A DNA stretch of 8,355 bases, taken from DATJUC01 sp035502675 (GTDB taxonomy: Bacteria > Vulcanimicrobiota > Vulcanimicrobiia > Vulcanimicrobiales > Vulcanimicrobiaceae). Each line of letters starts with the position of its first letter. Position 1 is the stretch's first letter. Made by a program: the position numbers and the translations under genes. The stretch covers positions 1 to 8,355 of the forward strand of contig DATJUC010000307.1 of NCBI GenBank assembly GCA_035502675.1, read 5' to 3'. This document shows positions 1 through 6,241 of the stretch, one piece after another. The notes below the pieces were generated by a model. It worked only from the letters and a program-made list of their open reading frames with translations. It had not been told where the DNA came from and searched no databases.

Positions 1-265
1 TTACGCGGCGCGGCCGTTCGACTTGCGCGGGTTCCTCGACGACCTCCACGACGAGCCCAAGCAGCGCGACGTGCGCGAGCGCGTCTGGGCGTCGCTGGCG
101 TGTCACTCCGTCACCGTTGCCGGCGAGCGCCTCGAGGTCGACGAGATGACCGAACTGCTGGAGGGGCTGCAGCGCTGCGCCAATCCGATGCACTGTCCGC
201 ACGGGCGCCCCACGATGGTTCGCGTAAGTGCCGACGAGATCGCGCGCATGTTCAAGCGTACGTGA
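1..265 (+). CDS. mutL: DNA mismatch repair protein MutL, C-terminal end (5' partial)
   Basis: Only the last ~87 codons are in the window. The reading frame (codons from base 2) is open to the left edge, so the start and the N-terminal ATPase domain lie outside. MutL couples MutS mismatch recognition to strand processing in the cytoplasm. The visible part is the C-terminal dimerisation domain. It contains ACH in the position of the family's ACR motif, then CPHGRPT, and ends in FKR just before the stop, matching the FxR motif. These three motifs contribute to metal binding in MutL proteins with endonuclease activity, which suggests a nicking-type MutL. The decisive DQHA motif is off the edge and cannot be checked. 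The stop TGA (263-265) overlaps the GTG start of miaA, so the two are probably translationally coupled. Identification rests on the CPHGRPT block and the following miaA-hfq, a common bacterial order. Confidence 0.93.
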   Translation, partial: YAARPFDLRGFLDDLHDEPKQRDVRERVWASLACHSVTVAGERLEVDEMTELLEGLQRCANPMHCPHGRPTMVRVSADEIARMFKRT

Positions 266-1170
266 ACGAGCCGGTGCTGGTGCTCGCCGGCGCGACCGCG
301 AGCGGTAAGACCGAGCTTGCGGTCGAACTCGCGCGCTCGTATCGGGCCGAGATCGTCGGAGCCGACTCGCGGCAGGTCTATCGCGGTATGGAAATCGGCA
401 CGGCTGCGCCGTCGCCCGAACAGCGAGCTGCCGTCCCGCATCACTTGATCGGCTTTCTCGCGCCGGACGAACGCTACTCGGCGGCGCGTTTTGCCGCCGA
501 CGCAGTCGACGCGATCGTCGATATTCGCCGTCGCGGAAAACGCGCGATCGTGACCGGCGGTACGGGCTTTTATTTGCGCTCGCTAACCGGGGGCGTCGCG
601 CTGGCGCCGCAGTACGACGAAGCGCTGCGAGCTCGCCTGGCGCACGAAGCGCGGCTCCATCCGGCCGAGGTTCTGCACGACTGGCTGCGAACTCGCGATC
701 GAAAGCGGGCCGCGGCGATCGAGCCGCGCGATACGTATCGCGTACTGCGCGCGCTCGAGATTGCGCTGGCGCAGCCGGACGCGCGGCACGGAGACCTAAC
801 TCCCAAGACGCTGGCCGGCCAAAAGATTCCTTACGCCGTTGCGTTTCTGGAACTGCCGCAGGCGGAGCTCGACGCTCGCATCGCGCGCCGTACGCAGCAC
901 ATGCTCGCGGCCGGATTCGTCGAAGAGGCCGAACGCATCGGACGCGACGCGGTCGCCGCCAGCGCGGTCGGCTACCCGCAAGCGTTCGCGCATCTGGCGG
1001 GATGGTCGACGGCGGACGAACTGCGAGCCGGATTGGAACGCGCCACGCGGCGGTACGCTCGTCGCCAGCGTGCCTGGTTTCGCGGCGATGCCGAGGCGGT
1101 GTGGCTGCCGAAGGACGCCCTCCATGCCTTCGTACGGGAGAATTTACGCTGGTCTGCGAAGCCGGACTAG
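262..1170 (+). CDS. miaA: tRNA dimethylallyltransferase MiaA
   Basis: MiaA transfers a dimethylallyl group from DMAPP to N6 of A37 in tRNAs reading UNN codons, the first step toward i6A/ms2i6A. It is cytoplasmic. The 302-residue product is close to the usual ~300-316. Visible motifs are the P-loop GATASGKT (residues 10-17), the segment ADSRQVYRGMEIGTA (34-48) whose Asp35 matches the catalytic Asp of the family, GGTGFYL (99-105), VGYPQAF (from 236) and the C-terminal RRYARRQRAWFRGD (from 263). The frame is open further upstream to base 100, but GTG at 262 is chosen because it places the P-loop at the normal distance from the N-terminus and forms a GTGA overlap with the mutL stop. No Shine-Dalgarno sequence is evident, consistent with coupling to mutL. 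hfq follows after 3 nt. In many bacteria miaA and hfq are co-transcribed with mutL, as here. Confidence 0.96.
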   Translation: MNEPVLVLAGATASGKTELAVELARSYRAEIVGADSRQVYRGMEIGTAAPSPEQRAAVPHHLIGFLAPDERYSAARFAADAVDAIVDIRRRGKRAIVTGGTGFYLRSLTGGVALAPQYDEALRARLAHEARLHPAEVLHDWLRTRDRKRAAAIEPRDTYRVLRALEIALAQPDARHGDLTPKTLAGQKIPYAVAFLELPQAELDARIARRTQHMLAAGFVEEAERIGRDAVAASAVGYPQAFAHLAGWSTADELRAGLERATRRYARRQRAWFRGDAEAVWLPKDALHAFVRENLRWSAKPD

Positions 1171-1173
1171 ACG

Positions 1174-1434
1174 ATGCCCGCCAGCCTGCAAGACGCGTTC
1201 TTGGCCGAATGCAAGCGCCAGGGAACCTCGGTGACCGTCTATTTGATGAACGGTTTCCAGCTTCGCGGCGTCGTGAAGGGGTTCGATCCGTTCACCGTCG
1301 TGTTGGAATACGAGCAGAAGTCGCACCTCGTCTATAAGCACGCGATTTCGACGATTTCACCTGGAACCCAGGTGGTGGTTCCGGCGCTCGACGGCGGGGT
1401 CGCCGCGCTTCCGGCCGAGGCCGCGCCGCGATGA
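1174..1434 (+). CDS. hfq: RNA chaperone Hfq
   Basis: Hfq forms a hexameric Sm-like ring that binds small RNAs and mRNAs and promotes their pairing. The 86-residue product shows the Sm1 region (VTVYLMNGFQLRGVVKGFDPFTVVLE, in two runs around residues 20-45) and the diagnostic Sm2 motif YKHAIST (54-60). Gln6-Asp7 and Phe40 match proximal-face residues Gln8-Asp9 and Phe42 of E. coli Hfq. The position of E. coli Gln41 is Pro39 here. The lateral rim, RRER in E. coli, reads KRQG (14-17), so it is less basic. The C-terminal tail after the Sm core is short (about 25 residues), Ala/Pro-rich and shorter than the E. coli tail. The ATG lies 3 nt after the miaA stop, and the TGA stop overlaps the dapF ATG (ATGA, 1431-1434), pointing to coupled translation. 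No strong ribosome binding site is visible. Confidence 0.96.
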   Translation: MPASLQDAFLAECKRQGTSVTVYLMNGFQLRGVVKGFDPFTVVLEYEQKSHLVYKHAISTISPGTQVVVPALDGGVAALPAEAAPR

Positions 1435-2228
1435 CCGACCGGATCGGCGTCACTAAAATGCACGGCGCACGCAACGACTTCGTCGTGGTCGATGCCCGTA
1501 GAGGGCCGGCACCGCAGTGGAGCGCGTTCGCGACGCGCGTCTGCGACCGGCGCACGGGGGTCGGCGCGGACGGCGTCATCGTCTTGCAGGCGTCGGCCGT
1601 GGCCGACGTCAAGATGCGCGTCTTCAACGCGGACGGCGGCGAGGCCGAGATGTGCGGCAACGGCATTCGCTGCGCGGCGCGCTTTCTCGACGAGGCGGGA
1701 GAAGGCGATTCTTCGGCGTTCGAGACGGCTGGCGGCATCGTTCGTACCAGCGTGGTGAGCCGCAATCCGGAGTATCTGGTGCGGGTCGAGATGGACGCTC
1801 CGCGCTTTGCCGACGACGTCGCGGCGCCGGGCACGGCGGCGCACGTCGTCGACGTCGGAAATCCGCACGTCGTGATCTTTCGCGACAGCGCGGACGATGC
1901 CGACCTCGCAATGCTGGCGACCGGGATGCAGCGCAATCCGAGGTTTCCCGGCGGAATCAACGTGCACGTCGCTTCCCTCGAGCCGTCCGGGGCGTTGCGC
2001 GTCCGTCATTGGGAACGCGGCGTAGGAGCGACGATGGCATGCGGCACCGGTGCGGTGGCTTGCGCGGTCGCAGCCGTTCGCCGCGGTTTGACGGCATCGC
2101 CGGTCGAGGTTATCGTTCCGGGCGGACGCCTGATCGTGGAGTGGAACGGCGACGCGGCCTCGTTGACGGGGCCGGCGGTTCGCGTCTTCGACACGGTGCT
2201 CGCCCTCGAACCCGAACTCGTCGGCTGA
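1431..2228 (+). CDS. dapF: Diaminopimelate epimerase DapF
   Basis: DapF interconverts LL- and meso-diaminopimelate in the cytoplasm without a cofactor, supplying lysine and the peptidoglycan cross-linking residue. The 265-residue product is near the family norm of ~275. Both catalytic cysteines sit in recognisable blocks: Cys75 in EMCGNGIRC (73-81) and Cys204 in MACGTGAVAC. The N-terminal signature KMHGARNDFVVVD (9-21) has Arg where many DapF proteins have Gly before NDF. RRTGVGADGV (40-49) and FNADGGEAEMCGNG are also typical. The ATG overlaps the hfq stop by 4 nt, with a modest GAGG about 10 nt upstream. A radical SAM gene begins 15 nt downstream. Linking dapF to miaA-hfq ties cell-wall precursor synthesis to an RNA-processing operon. 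Nothing in the sequence indicates a separate promoter. Confidence 0.96.
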   Translation: MTDRIGVTKMHGARNDFVVVDARRGPAPQWSAFATRVCDRRTGVGADGVIVLQASAVADVKMRVFNADGGEAEMCGNGIRCAARFLDEAGEGDSSAFETAGGIVRTSVVSRNPEYLVRVEMDAPRFADDVAAPGTAAHVVDVGNPHVVIFRDSADDADLAMLATGMQRNPRFPGGINVHVASLEPSGALRVRHWERGVGATMACGTGAVACAVAAVRRGLTASPVEVIVPGGRLIVEWNGDAASLTGPAVRVFDTVLALEPELVG

Positions 2229-2243
2229 CCGGCGCGCGCGGCC

Positions 2244-3452
2244 GTGACGCCGGGACTCGCGTACTGCGACGCCGCGGGACGCATCTATTTCGACGAATCG
2301 ATCGCGCCGCTCGCAGACGGCGGCATCGTGCGGCCGCCGCTGCCGCAAGAGTTGATTCCGGCGCCCCCCGGCACGGTCGAAGCCATGCTGCCCGGCCGCC
2401 GGCCGCTCACCACCATCGGCCCGAGCACCGATGCGGTCGCACTCGCGGCGATTCTCCCGGCCGGCTACACGCGTCTGCTCGTCCCCGCCTACGCCCCAGG
2501 GCGCGACGCGCCGGCCCTTCCGCTCTTCGGTTACAGCTTTGCGTGCGTCGTCGACGACCGCTTACACGTCGCCGCGATGAAGACCGACGAAAGCGAGGAC
2601 TGGCAGCCGCGGTATTTTGCGCGGGGCGAGCTGGAAGCGGCGATCGCGCGGAGATTGGAATCCGATCCCGCTAACCGGGTGCTCGCGCAGGTCGCGCTCT
2701 GTTCTCGCGAATACGGCTGCTTTACCGCACAGAACGTCTTTCTGGAGCGCGGGGAAGCGGCGCTGCCGGTCTCGCCGAAGTGCAACGCGCGCTGCGTCGG
2801 CTGCATCTCCGAGCAAGACGCCGATTCGGCGACGCCGGCGCCGCAGGAGCGCATTGCCTTCGAAACGGCCGCCGGCGACCTGGCGCGCATCGCCATCCGG
2901 CACTTGCAGTCGGTGGACGAGGGTATCGTTTCGTTCGGGCAAGGTTGCGAGGGCGAGCCGCTGCTGCGCTCGCTCACGATCGCCGAGGCGATCGCGCGCA
3001 TCCGGCGCGAGCGCTCCAACGGCACGATCAATCTCAACACCAACGGCAGCCAGCCGGCGGCGCTTCGCCGCTGCATCGACGCGGGTTTGCAGGCCGTGCG
3101 CGTGAGCTTGAACTCGTTCCGTCCGGAGGTGTACGCCGCGTACTACCGGCCGATCGGCTATGCGCTCGACGACGTGCTGGCGTCGATCCGCATGGCCGTC
3201 GCGTCCGGCTTGCGGGTCAGCCTGAACCTGTTGACGCATCCCGGGGTGACCGACGACGAGGCCGAGGTTGCGGCCACGCTCGCCTTTTTGGAACGAACGC
3301 CGGTCGGCATGATTCAGACGCGAACGCTGAACATCGATCCGCAATGGTATTTCGAGACGGTCGGCCGGCCGCGGCGCCCGATCGGCATGCGTAACGCGCT
3401 CGAGATGCTGCGCGCCTCGACGCGAGTCGGCAACTTCACCCACACTCACTGA
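2244..3452 (+). CDS. Uncharacterised radical SAM protein
   Basis: The 402-residue protein carries the radical SAM cluster motif CX3CX2C as CNARCVGC (Cys180, Cys184, Cys187), which would bind a 4Fe-4S cluster and cleave S-adenosylmethionine to make a 5'-deoxyadenosyl radical. Further barrel features are FGQGCEGEPLL (the GE motif, with an extra Cys235), NLNTNGSQP, VRVSLNSFRPEVY and RTLNIDPQWY near the C-terminus. About 175 residues precede the cluster; they include LPGRRPL, LPAGYT and LPLFGYSFACV, and end in CSREYGCFTAQNVF with Cys153 and Cys159. From memory this overall pattern (QN-FL, SP-CNA-C--C, GQGCEGEP, NLNIDP) belongs to a conserved stand-alone family with no assigned reaction; that is recall, not a search. 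The GTG start, 15 nt after dapF, keeps the conserved N-terminus; no Shine-Dalgarno is evident. It lies in the dapF operon, but this does not fix a substrate. No C-terminal SPASM-like cysteine cluster is seen. Confidence 0.9.
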   Translation: MTPGLAYCDAAGRIYFDESIAPLADGGIVRPPLPQELIPAPPGTVEAMLPGRRPLTTIGPSTDAVALAAILPAGYTRLLVPAYAPGRDAPALPLFGYSFACVVDDRLHVAAMKTDESEDWQPRYFARGELEAAIARRLESDPANRVLAQVALCSREYGCFTAQNVFLERGEAALPVSPKCNARCVGCISEQDADSATPAPQERIAFETAAGDLARIAIRHLQSVDEGIVSFGQGCEGEPLLRSLTIAEAIARIRRERSNGTINLNTNGSQPAALRRCIDAGLQAVRVSLNSFRPEVYAAYYRPIGYALDDVLASIRMAVASGLRVSLNLLTHPGVTDDEAEVAATLAFLERTPVGMIQTRTLNIDPQWYFETVGRPRRPIGMRNALEMLRASTRVGNFTHTH

Positions 3453-3469
3453 TCGCGGACGGTGCGGCG

Positions 3470-4570
3470 TTGAAGGTATGGCAGATCCTGGTCGTCGTGG
3501 CCGCCGGCATCGGCTATTCGTGGCTGGCTCCGGGCCAGTTCACCTACGCTTTCGGGCACGCCACGCTGTACGTCTTTCTACCGGCGCTGTTGTTCGAAGC
3601 CGCCTGGAACCTCAACTACCGCTCGATCGTACGCCAGTGGCCGGCCATCGCAACGCTGGCCGGCCCGGGCGTGATTCTCACGGCACTGATCGTGGCGGGA
3701 GCGCTTGCAGTGGTGAGGGTCCCGCTGGGTCCCGCTTTCCTGGCGGGCGCCATTCTGAGCGCGACCGATCCGATTGCGGTGGTCGCCGTCTTCCGCCGGT
3801 TGCGCGTACCCAAGACGCTGGCCACGATCGTCGAATGCGAGTCGCTCTTCAACGACGCTGTCGCGGTCGTTTTGTATCGCGGCGTGCTGGCCGCATTGGC
3901 GCTGACGACGCCGGCTGCCGGGGCGATCGCGGCGGTCGTACTATGGGCGCTGGCCGGGGCGCTGGGCGGGGTCGCCGTGGGCGTCGCCCTCGCGTTCGCG
4001 ATCGCCGCGCTGCTGCGCGGAAGCCGTAAGCCGGAGTTGCAGATCGCCGTCACGCTCGTCTGCGCCTACGGCGTCTACTTCGTCTGCGATCGCCTGCAGC
4101 TCTCGGGAATCTTCGCGGTCGTCGCCTTCGGCATCGCGCTGCGCCATTTCGAACGCACCTGGATCACGTTGCGGCTCGCGGCCGACGTTTACCAGTTCTG
4201 GGACATCCTCGCTTTGGCGAGCAACGTCCTGGTCTTCTTTCTGGTCGGCGCCGCGCTGCAGATCGGCTCGGTGGCGCGCGAGCCGGCCTTCGTGATCGCC
4301 GCGCTCGCCGCCATCGCGGTGGCGCGCGTCGCCGTGGCGGGGCTGCTGCTGCCGGGCGGGTACCCGCGCAGCTGGCTGGACGTCGTGCGTATCGCGGGCA
4401 TGCGCGGCGCACTCTCGCTGGCGCTGGCGCTGGCGCTGCCCGCGAACGTTCCCTACCGGCAGGCGATCGTCGACGCCACCTTTGCGGTCGCGCTCGCGAC
4501 GCTGCTGGCGACCGCGCTCAGCGCGAAGCCGGTCGTCGAGCGTGCGACGAGAGGACTTTTTAGGGGCTGA
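3470..4570 (+). CDS. CPA1-family cation/proton antiporter (NhaP-like)
   Basis: This integral inner-membrane protein probably exchanges Na+ or K+ for protons, for pH and ion homeostasis. The 366 residues are very hydrophobic, with about twelve candidate membrane segments. Family signatures are FLPALLFEAAW (36-46), SATDPIAVVAVFRRL (97-111), the ion-site block ECESLFNDAVAVVLYRG (122-138) with Asn128-Asp129 as expected for the electroneutral ND subgroup, and MRGALSLALALALP (311-324) with Arg312. The TTG start at 3470, 17 nt after the radical SAM stop, is the first standard start after an in-frame stop at 3392-3394; a CTG at 3449 would be the only longer option. The protein appears to begin at what is usually the second helix, so the first helix of 13-helix CPA1 members seems absent. 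There is also no long cytoplasmic C-terminal domain. Ion specificity cannot be read from the sequence. Its 3' end overlaps the convergent lipoprotein gene. Confidence 0.9.
   Translation: MKVWQILVVVAAGIGYSWLAPGQFTYAFGHATLYVFLPALLFEAAWNLNYRSIVRQWPAIATLAGPGVILTALIVAGALAVVRVPLGPAFLAGAILSATDPIAVVAVFRRLRVPKTLATIVECESLFNDAVAVVLYRGVLAALALTTPAAGAIAAVVLWALAGALGGVAVGVALAFAIAALLRGSRKPELQIAVTLVCAYGVYFVCDRLQLSGIFAVVAFGIALRHFERTWITLRLAADVYQFWDILALASNVLVFFLVGAALQIGSVAREPAFVIAALAAIAVARVAVAGLLLPGGYPRSWLDVVRIAGMRGALSLALALALPANVPYRQAIVDATFAVALATLLATALSAKPVVERATRGLFRG
4416..4438 (+). repeat. Short in-frame tandem repeat (CGCTGG units) in the antiporter gene
   Basis: Three full copies of the 6-nt unit CGCTGG plus five further bases encode the Leu-Ala run after MRGALS in the antiporter. 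Loss or gain of a unit by slippage would remove or add a Leu-Ala pair in a membrane helix without a frameshift. With so few copies it may simply reflect codon choice for an LALALA helix. Confidence 0.5.
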
Positions 4571-6173
4571 CGATCTTGATGGCGCCGTGGTAGGTGTCCG
4601 CGACGTAGATGCGGCCGTCCTTGGCGACCTTGACGTCGAGCGGATCGACGAAGCCGGAGCCGATGGTGGTCTGCACTCCCTTGGGGGTTATCTTGGTTAC
4701 CGCATCGTTGCGGGCGTCCGCGACGTAGACGTTGCCTTTGGAGTCGACGTCGAGGCCGGCCGGCTGGCTGAAGCCCGAACCGATGTCGGTCGCGGTGCCG
4801 TTGTCGATCTTGACGACTTTGCCGATACCGTAGTCGGCAACGTAGAGCCCGCCCTTGCCGAGCGCGATGCCGCGCGGATGGTCGATGTCGGGATACCCGG
4901 CCAGGGTCTCGGGCGGCTCTCCCGGCCTGAGCTCTTCGATCGTATTATTCGTGTTGTCGCTGAGGAATACGTCCGCGCCGGAAATCTTCAGCCCCCACGG
5001 CGCGGCGAAACCAGTGTTGAAAGATTGGAACTGGCCTTTGGAGTTGAACGAGAGCAGCGAGCCGGTGCCGGTGTTGGCGACGATCACGTCGCCGGCCGAA
5101 TCGATCGTTATCCCGTTGGGGCTGACCAGCGCGCTGGGTCCGACGGACGAGTCGGCAAACACCGTCACCGTTCCCGAAGGATCGATCTTGTAGACGGCGT
5201 CGCTCCCGTTTTCGACGACGAAGAGGTTGCCCGACGAATCGAAAGCGAGTTCGGTCGGCGCACCGTATCCGATCGGCGAGAGGCTGCCCTTGGGAGTGAT
5301 TCGCTTGACGGCGTCGTTGCCGGTGTCGGCGACGTAGACGCTTCCTCCGCTATCGACGGCGACGCCGAACGGGTCCGCATAGCCGCTGCCGAGGTCTTTC
5401 GTGGTGACGGTAGATCCGTCGATCGTGACCTTTTGAACGGCGTCGTGGCTGATGGAGATGTCGTAATCGCTGACGTAGAGGTGGCCGGCTTTGTCGACGG
5501 CGATGCCTTCGAGGCCGAAGAAGGTTCCGCCGACGTGCGCGATCGACCGGTTGGTGCCGATTTCGACGATGGCGCCTTCGTAGGGCGAGTTTTCGCGCTC
5601 CGCGACGAAGACGTTCCCGGTGCCGTCGACGGCCAACGAGGTGGCGTTCGTGAGTCCGGTTGCGAGCTGCGCCATCTTTCCGCTGGATGCTATTTCGTCG
5701 ATAACGCCGTTGCCCGTGTCGGCAACGAAAACGTCGTCGCGGTCGTCGACGGCGACGCCTTGCGGCTTGGAGAACCCCGAGCCGAGCGTCGACGTCTTTC
5801 CGTTCGGGGCGATGCGTTCGATCGCGTTCTTTCCGGTGTCGGCAACGAAAAGGTTGCCCGAGCCGTCGACCGCGACGTTGTAAGGCTCTACGAGTCCTTT
5901 GCCGCGATACGTCCGCGTGCCGTTCCGAGCCACGATCGTGACGTAGCCTTGCAACTCGTTGGTGACGTAGACGTTGCCTTTGGCGTCGACCGCGACGCCG
6001 TTGGGGTTTTCGTAGCCTTGCAGCAGCGTCGCGATCTTCGAGGAGGCGCGCCCCGCGCGGACTCGCGTTGCGCCGGCGTCCGTTGCGGCCGGGGCGAAGC
6101 TGCGAGAGCTGCAGGCCGACGCTGCGAGGAGCGCGCTAAGAGCGAAAAGGATGCGATAGCGCCGTCGAGGCAT
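4560..6173 (-). CDS. NHL-repeat beta-propeller lipoprotein (twelve repeats)
   Basis: The 537-residue protein starts with a basic, hydrophobic signal (RRRYRILFALSALLAASAC) ending in an acceptable lipobox at Cys21, so it is probably a lipoprotein exported through Sec and anchored outside the inner membrane. A short Ser/Ala-rich linker (22-53) leads to twelve tandem repeats of about 40 residues with the NHL pattern P-GVAVD--GNVYVADTGN-AI-KI. They begin near residues 58, 98, 138, 178, 222, 268, 307, 352, 392, 433, 471 and 511. NHL repeats form blades of beta-propellers, so twelve would make two six-bladed propellers or one larger ring. No catalytic domain is attached, and binding to a ligand or protein is the likely role; the partner is unknown. 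The ATG is preceded by GAGGAGG with 8-nt spacing. It lies 68 nt after amt on the same strand. Its TAA stop overlaps the convergent antiporter gene by 11 nt. Confidence 0.9.
   Translation of the reverse strand: MPRRRYRILFALSALLAASACSSRSFAPAATDAGATRVRAGRASSKIATLLQGYENPNGVAVDAKGNVYVTNELQGYVTIVARNGTRTYRGKGLVEPYNVAVDGSGNLFVADTGKNAIERIAPNGKTSTLGSGFSKPQGVAVDDRDDVFVADTGNGVIDEIASSGKMAQLATGLTNATSLAVDGTGNVFVAERENSPYEGAIVEIGTNRSIAHVGGTFFGLEGIAVDKAGHLYVSDYDISISHDAVQKVTIDGSTVTTKDLGSGYADPFGVAVDSGGSVYVADTGNDAVKRITPKGSLSPIGYGAPTELAFDSSGNLFVVENGSDAVYKIDPSGTVTVFADSSVGPSALVSPNGITIDSAGDVIVANTGTGSLLSFNSKGQFQSFNTGFAAPWGLKISGADVFLSDNTNNTIEELRPGEPPETLAGYPDIDHPRGIALGKGGLYVADYGIGKVVKIDNGTATDIGSGFSQPAGLDVDSKGNVYVADARNDAVTKITPKGVQTTIGSGFVDPLDVKVAKDGRIYVADTYHGAIKIVSP
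4722..5983. repeat. Exact 20-nt direct repeat pair (4722-4741 and 5964-5983)
   Basis: The sequence GACGTAGACGTTGCCTTTGG occurs at 4722-4741 and again at 5964-5983, inside the lipoprotein gene. On the coding strand both encode the KGNVYV core of NHL repeats, in repeats 11 and 1. A second pair, GTGTCGGCAACGAAAA at 5716-5731 and 5836-5851, is exactly 120 nt apart, which equals one 40-residue repeat. These are internal coding repeats, not a mobile element. Recombination between the 120-nt pair would delete or add one propeller blade in frame. Confidence 0.8.
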
Positions 6174-6181
6174 AAGGGCAG

Positions 6182-6188
6182 CCTCCTC
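6182..6188 (-). promoter_or_regulatory. Strong Shine-Dalgarno of the NHL lipoprotein gene
   Basis: On the minus strand GAGGAGG ends 8 nt before the ATG whose complement is at 6171-6173. This near-consensus site fixes the start and places the lipoprotein signal at the N-terminus. The plus-strand genes of the window lack comparable sites. Confidence 0.85.
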
Positions 6189-6207
6189 AAAGGAGCACTA
6201 CCCTTTG
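6188..6207 (-). other. Small inverted repeat abutting the lipoprotein Shine-Dalgarno
   Basis: In the amt to lipoprotein gap the minus strand reads CAAAGG, an 8-nt spacer, then CCTTTG: a perfect 6-bp inverted repeat, with a seventh G-U pair possible. Its 3' arm ends on the first base of GAGGAGG. It has no U-tract, so it is not a rho-independent terminator. It may be a minor leader hairpin or chance. Confidence 0.4.
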
Positions 6208-6241
6208 CCGGTGAGCCGCTGCGCTCCCGCCGCGGTAGGCG

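Noticed and set aside
100..261. Upstream extension of miaA to base 100
   Set aside because: It would add 54 Arg-rich residues before the P-loop, lying wholly within mutL, unlike any MiaA N-terminus I know. GTG at 262 gives the normal length.
1517..2674. A 385-codon plus-strand open frame spanning dapF and the start of the radical SAM gene
   Set aside because: Arg-rich shadow frame; it crosses the boundary of two genes with intact catalytic motifs in other frames.
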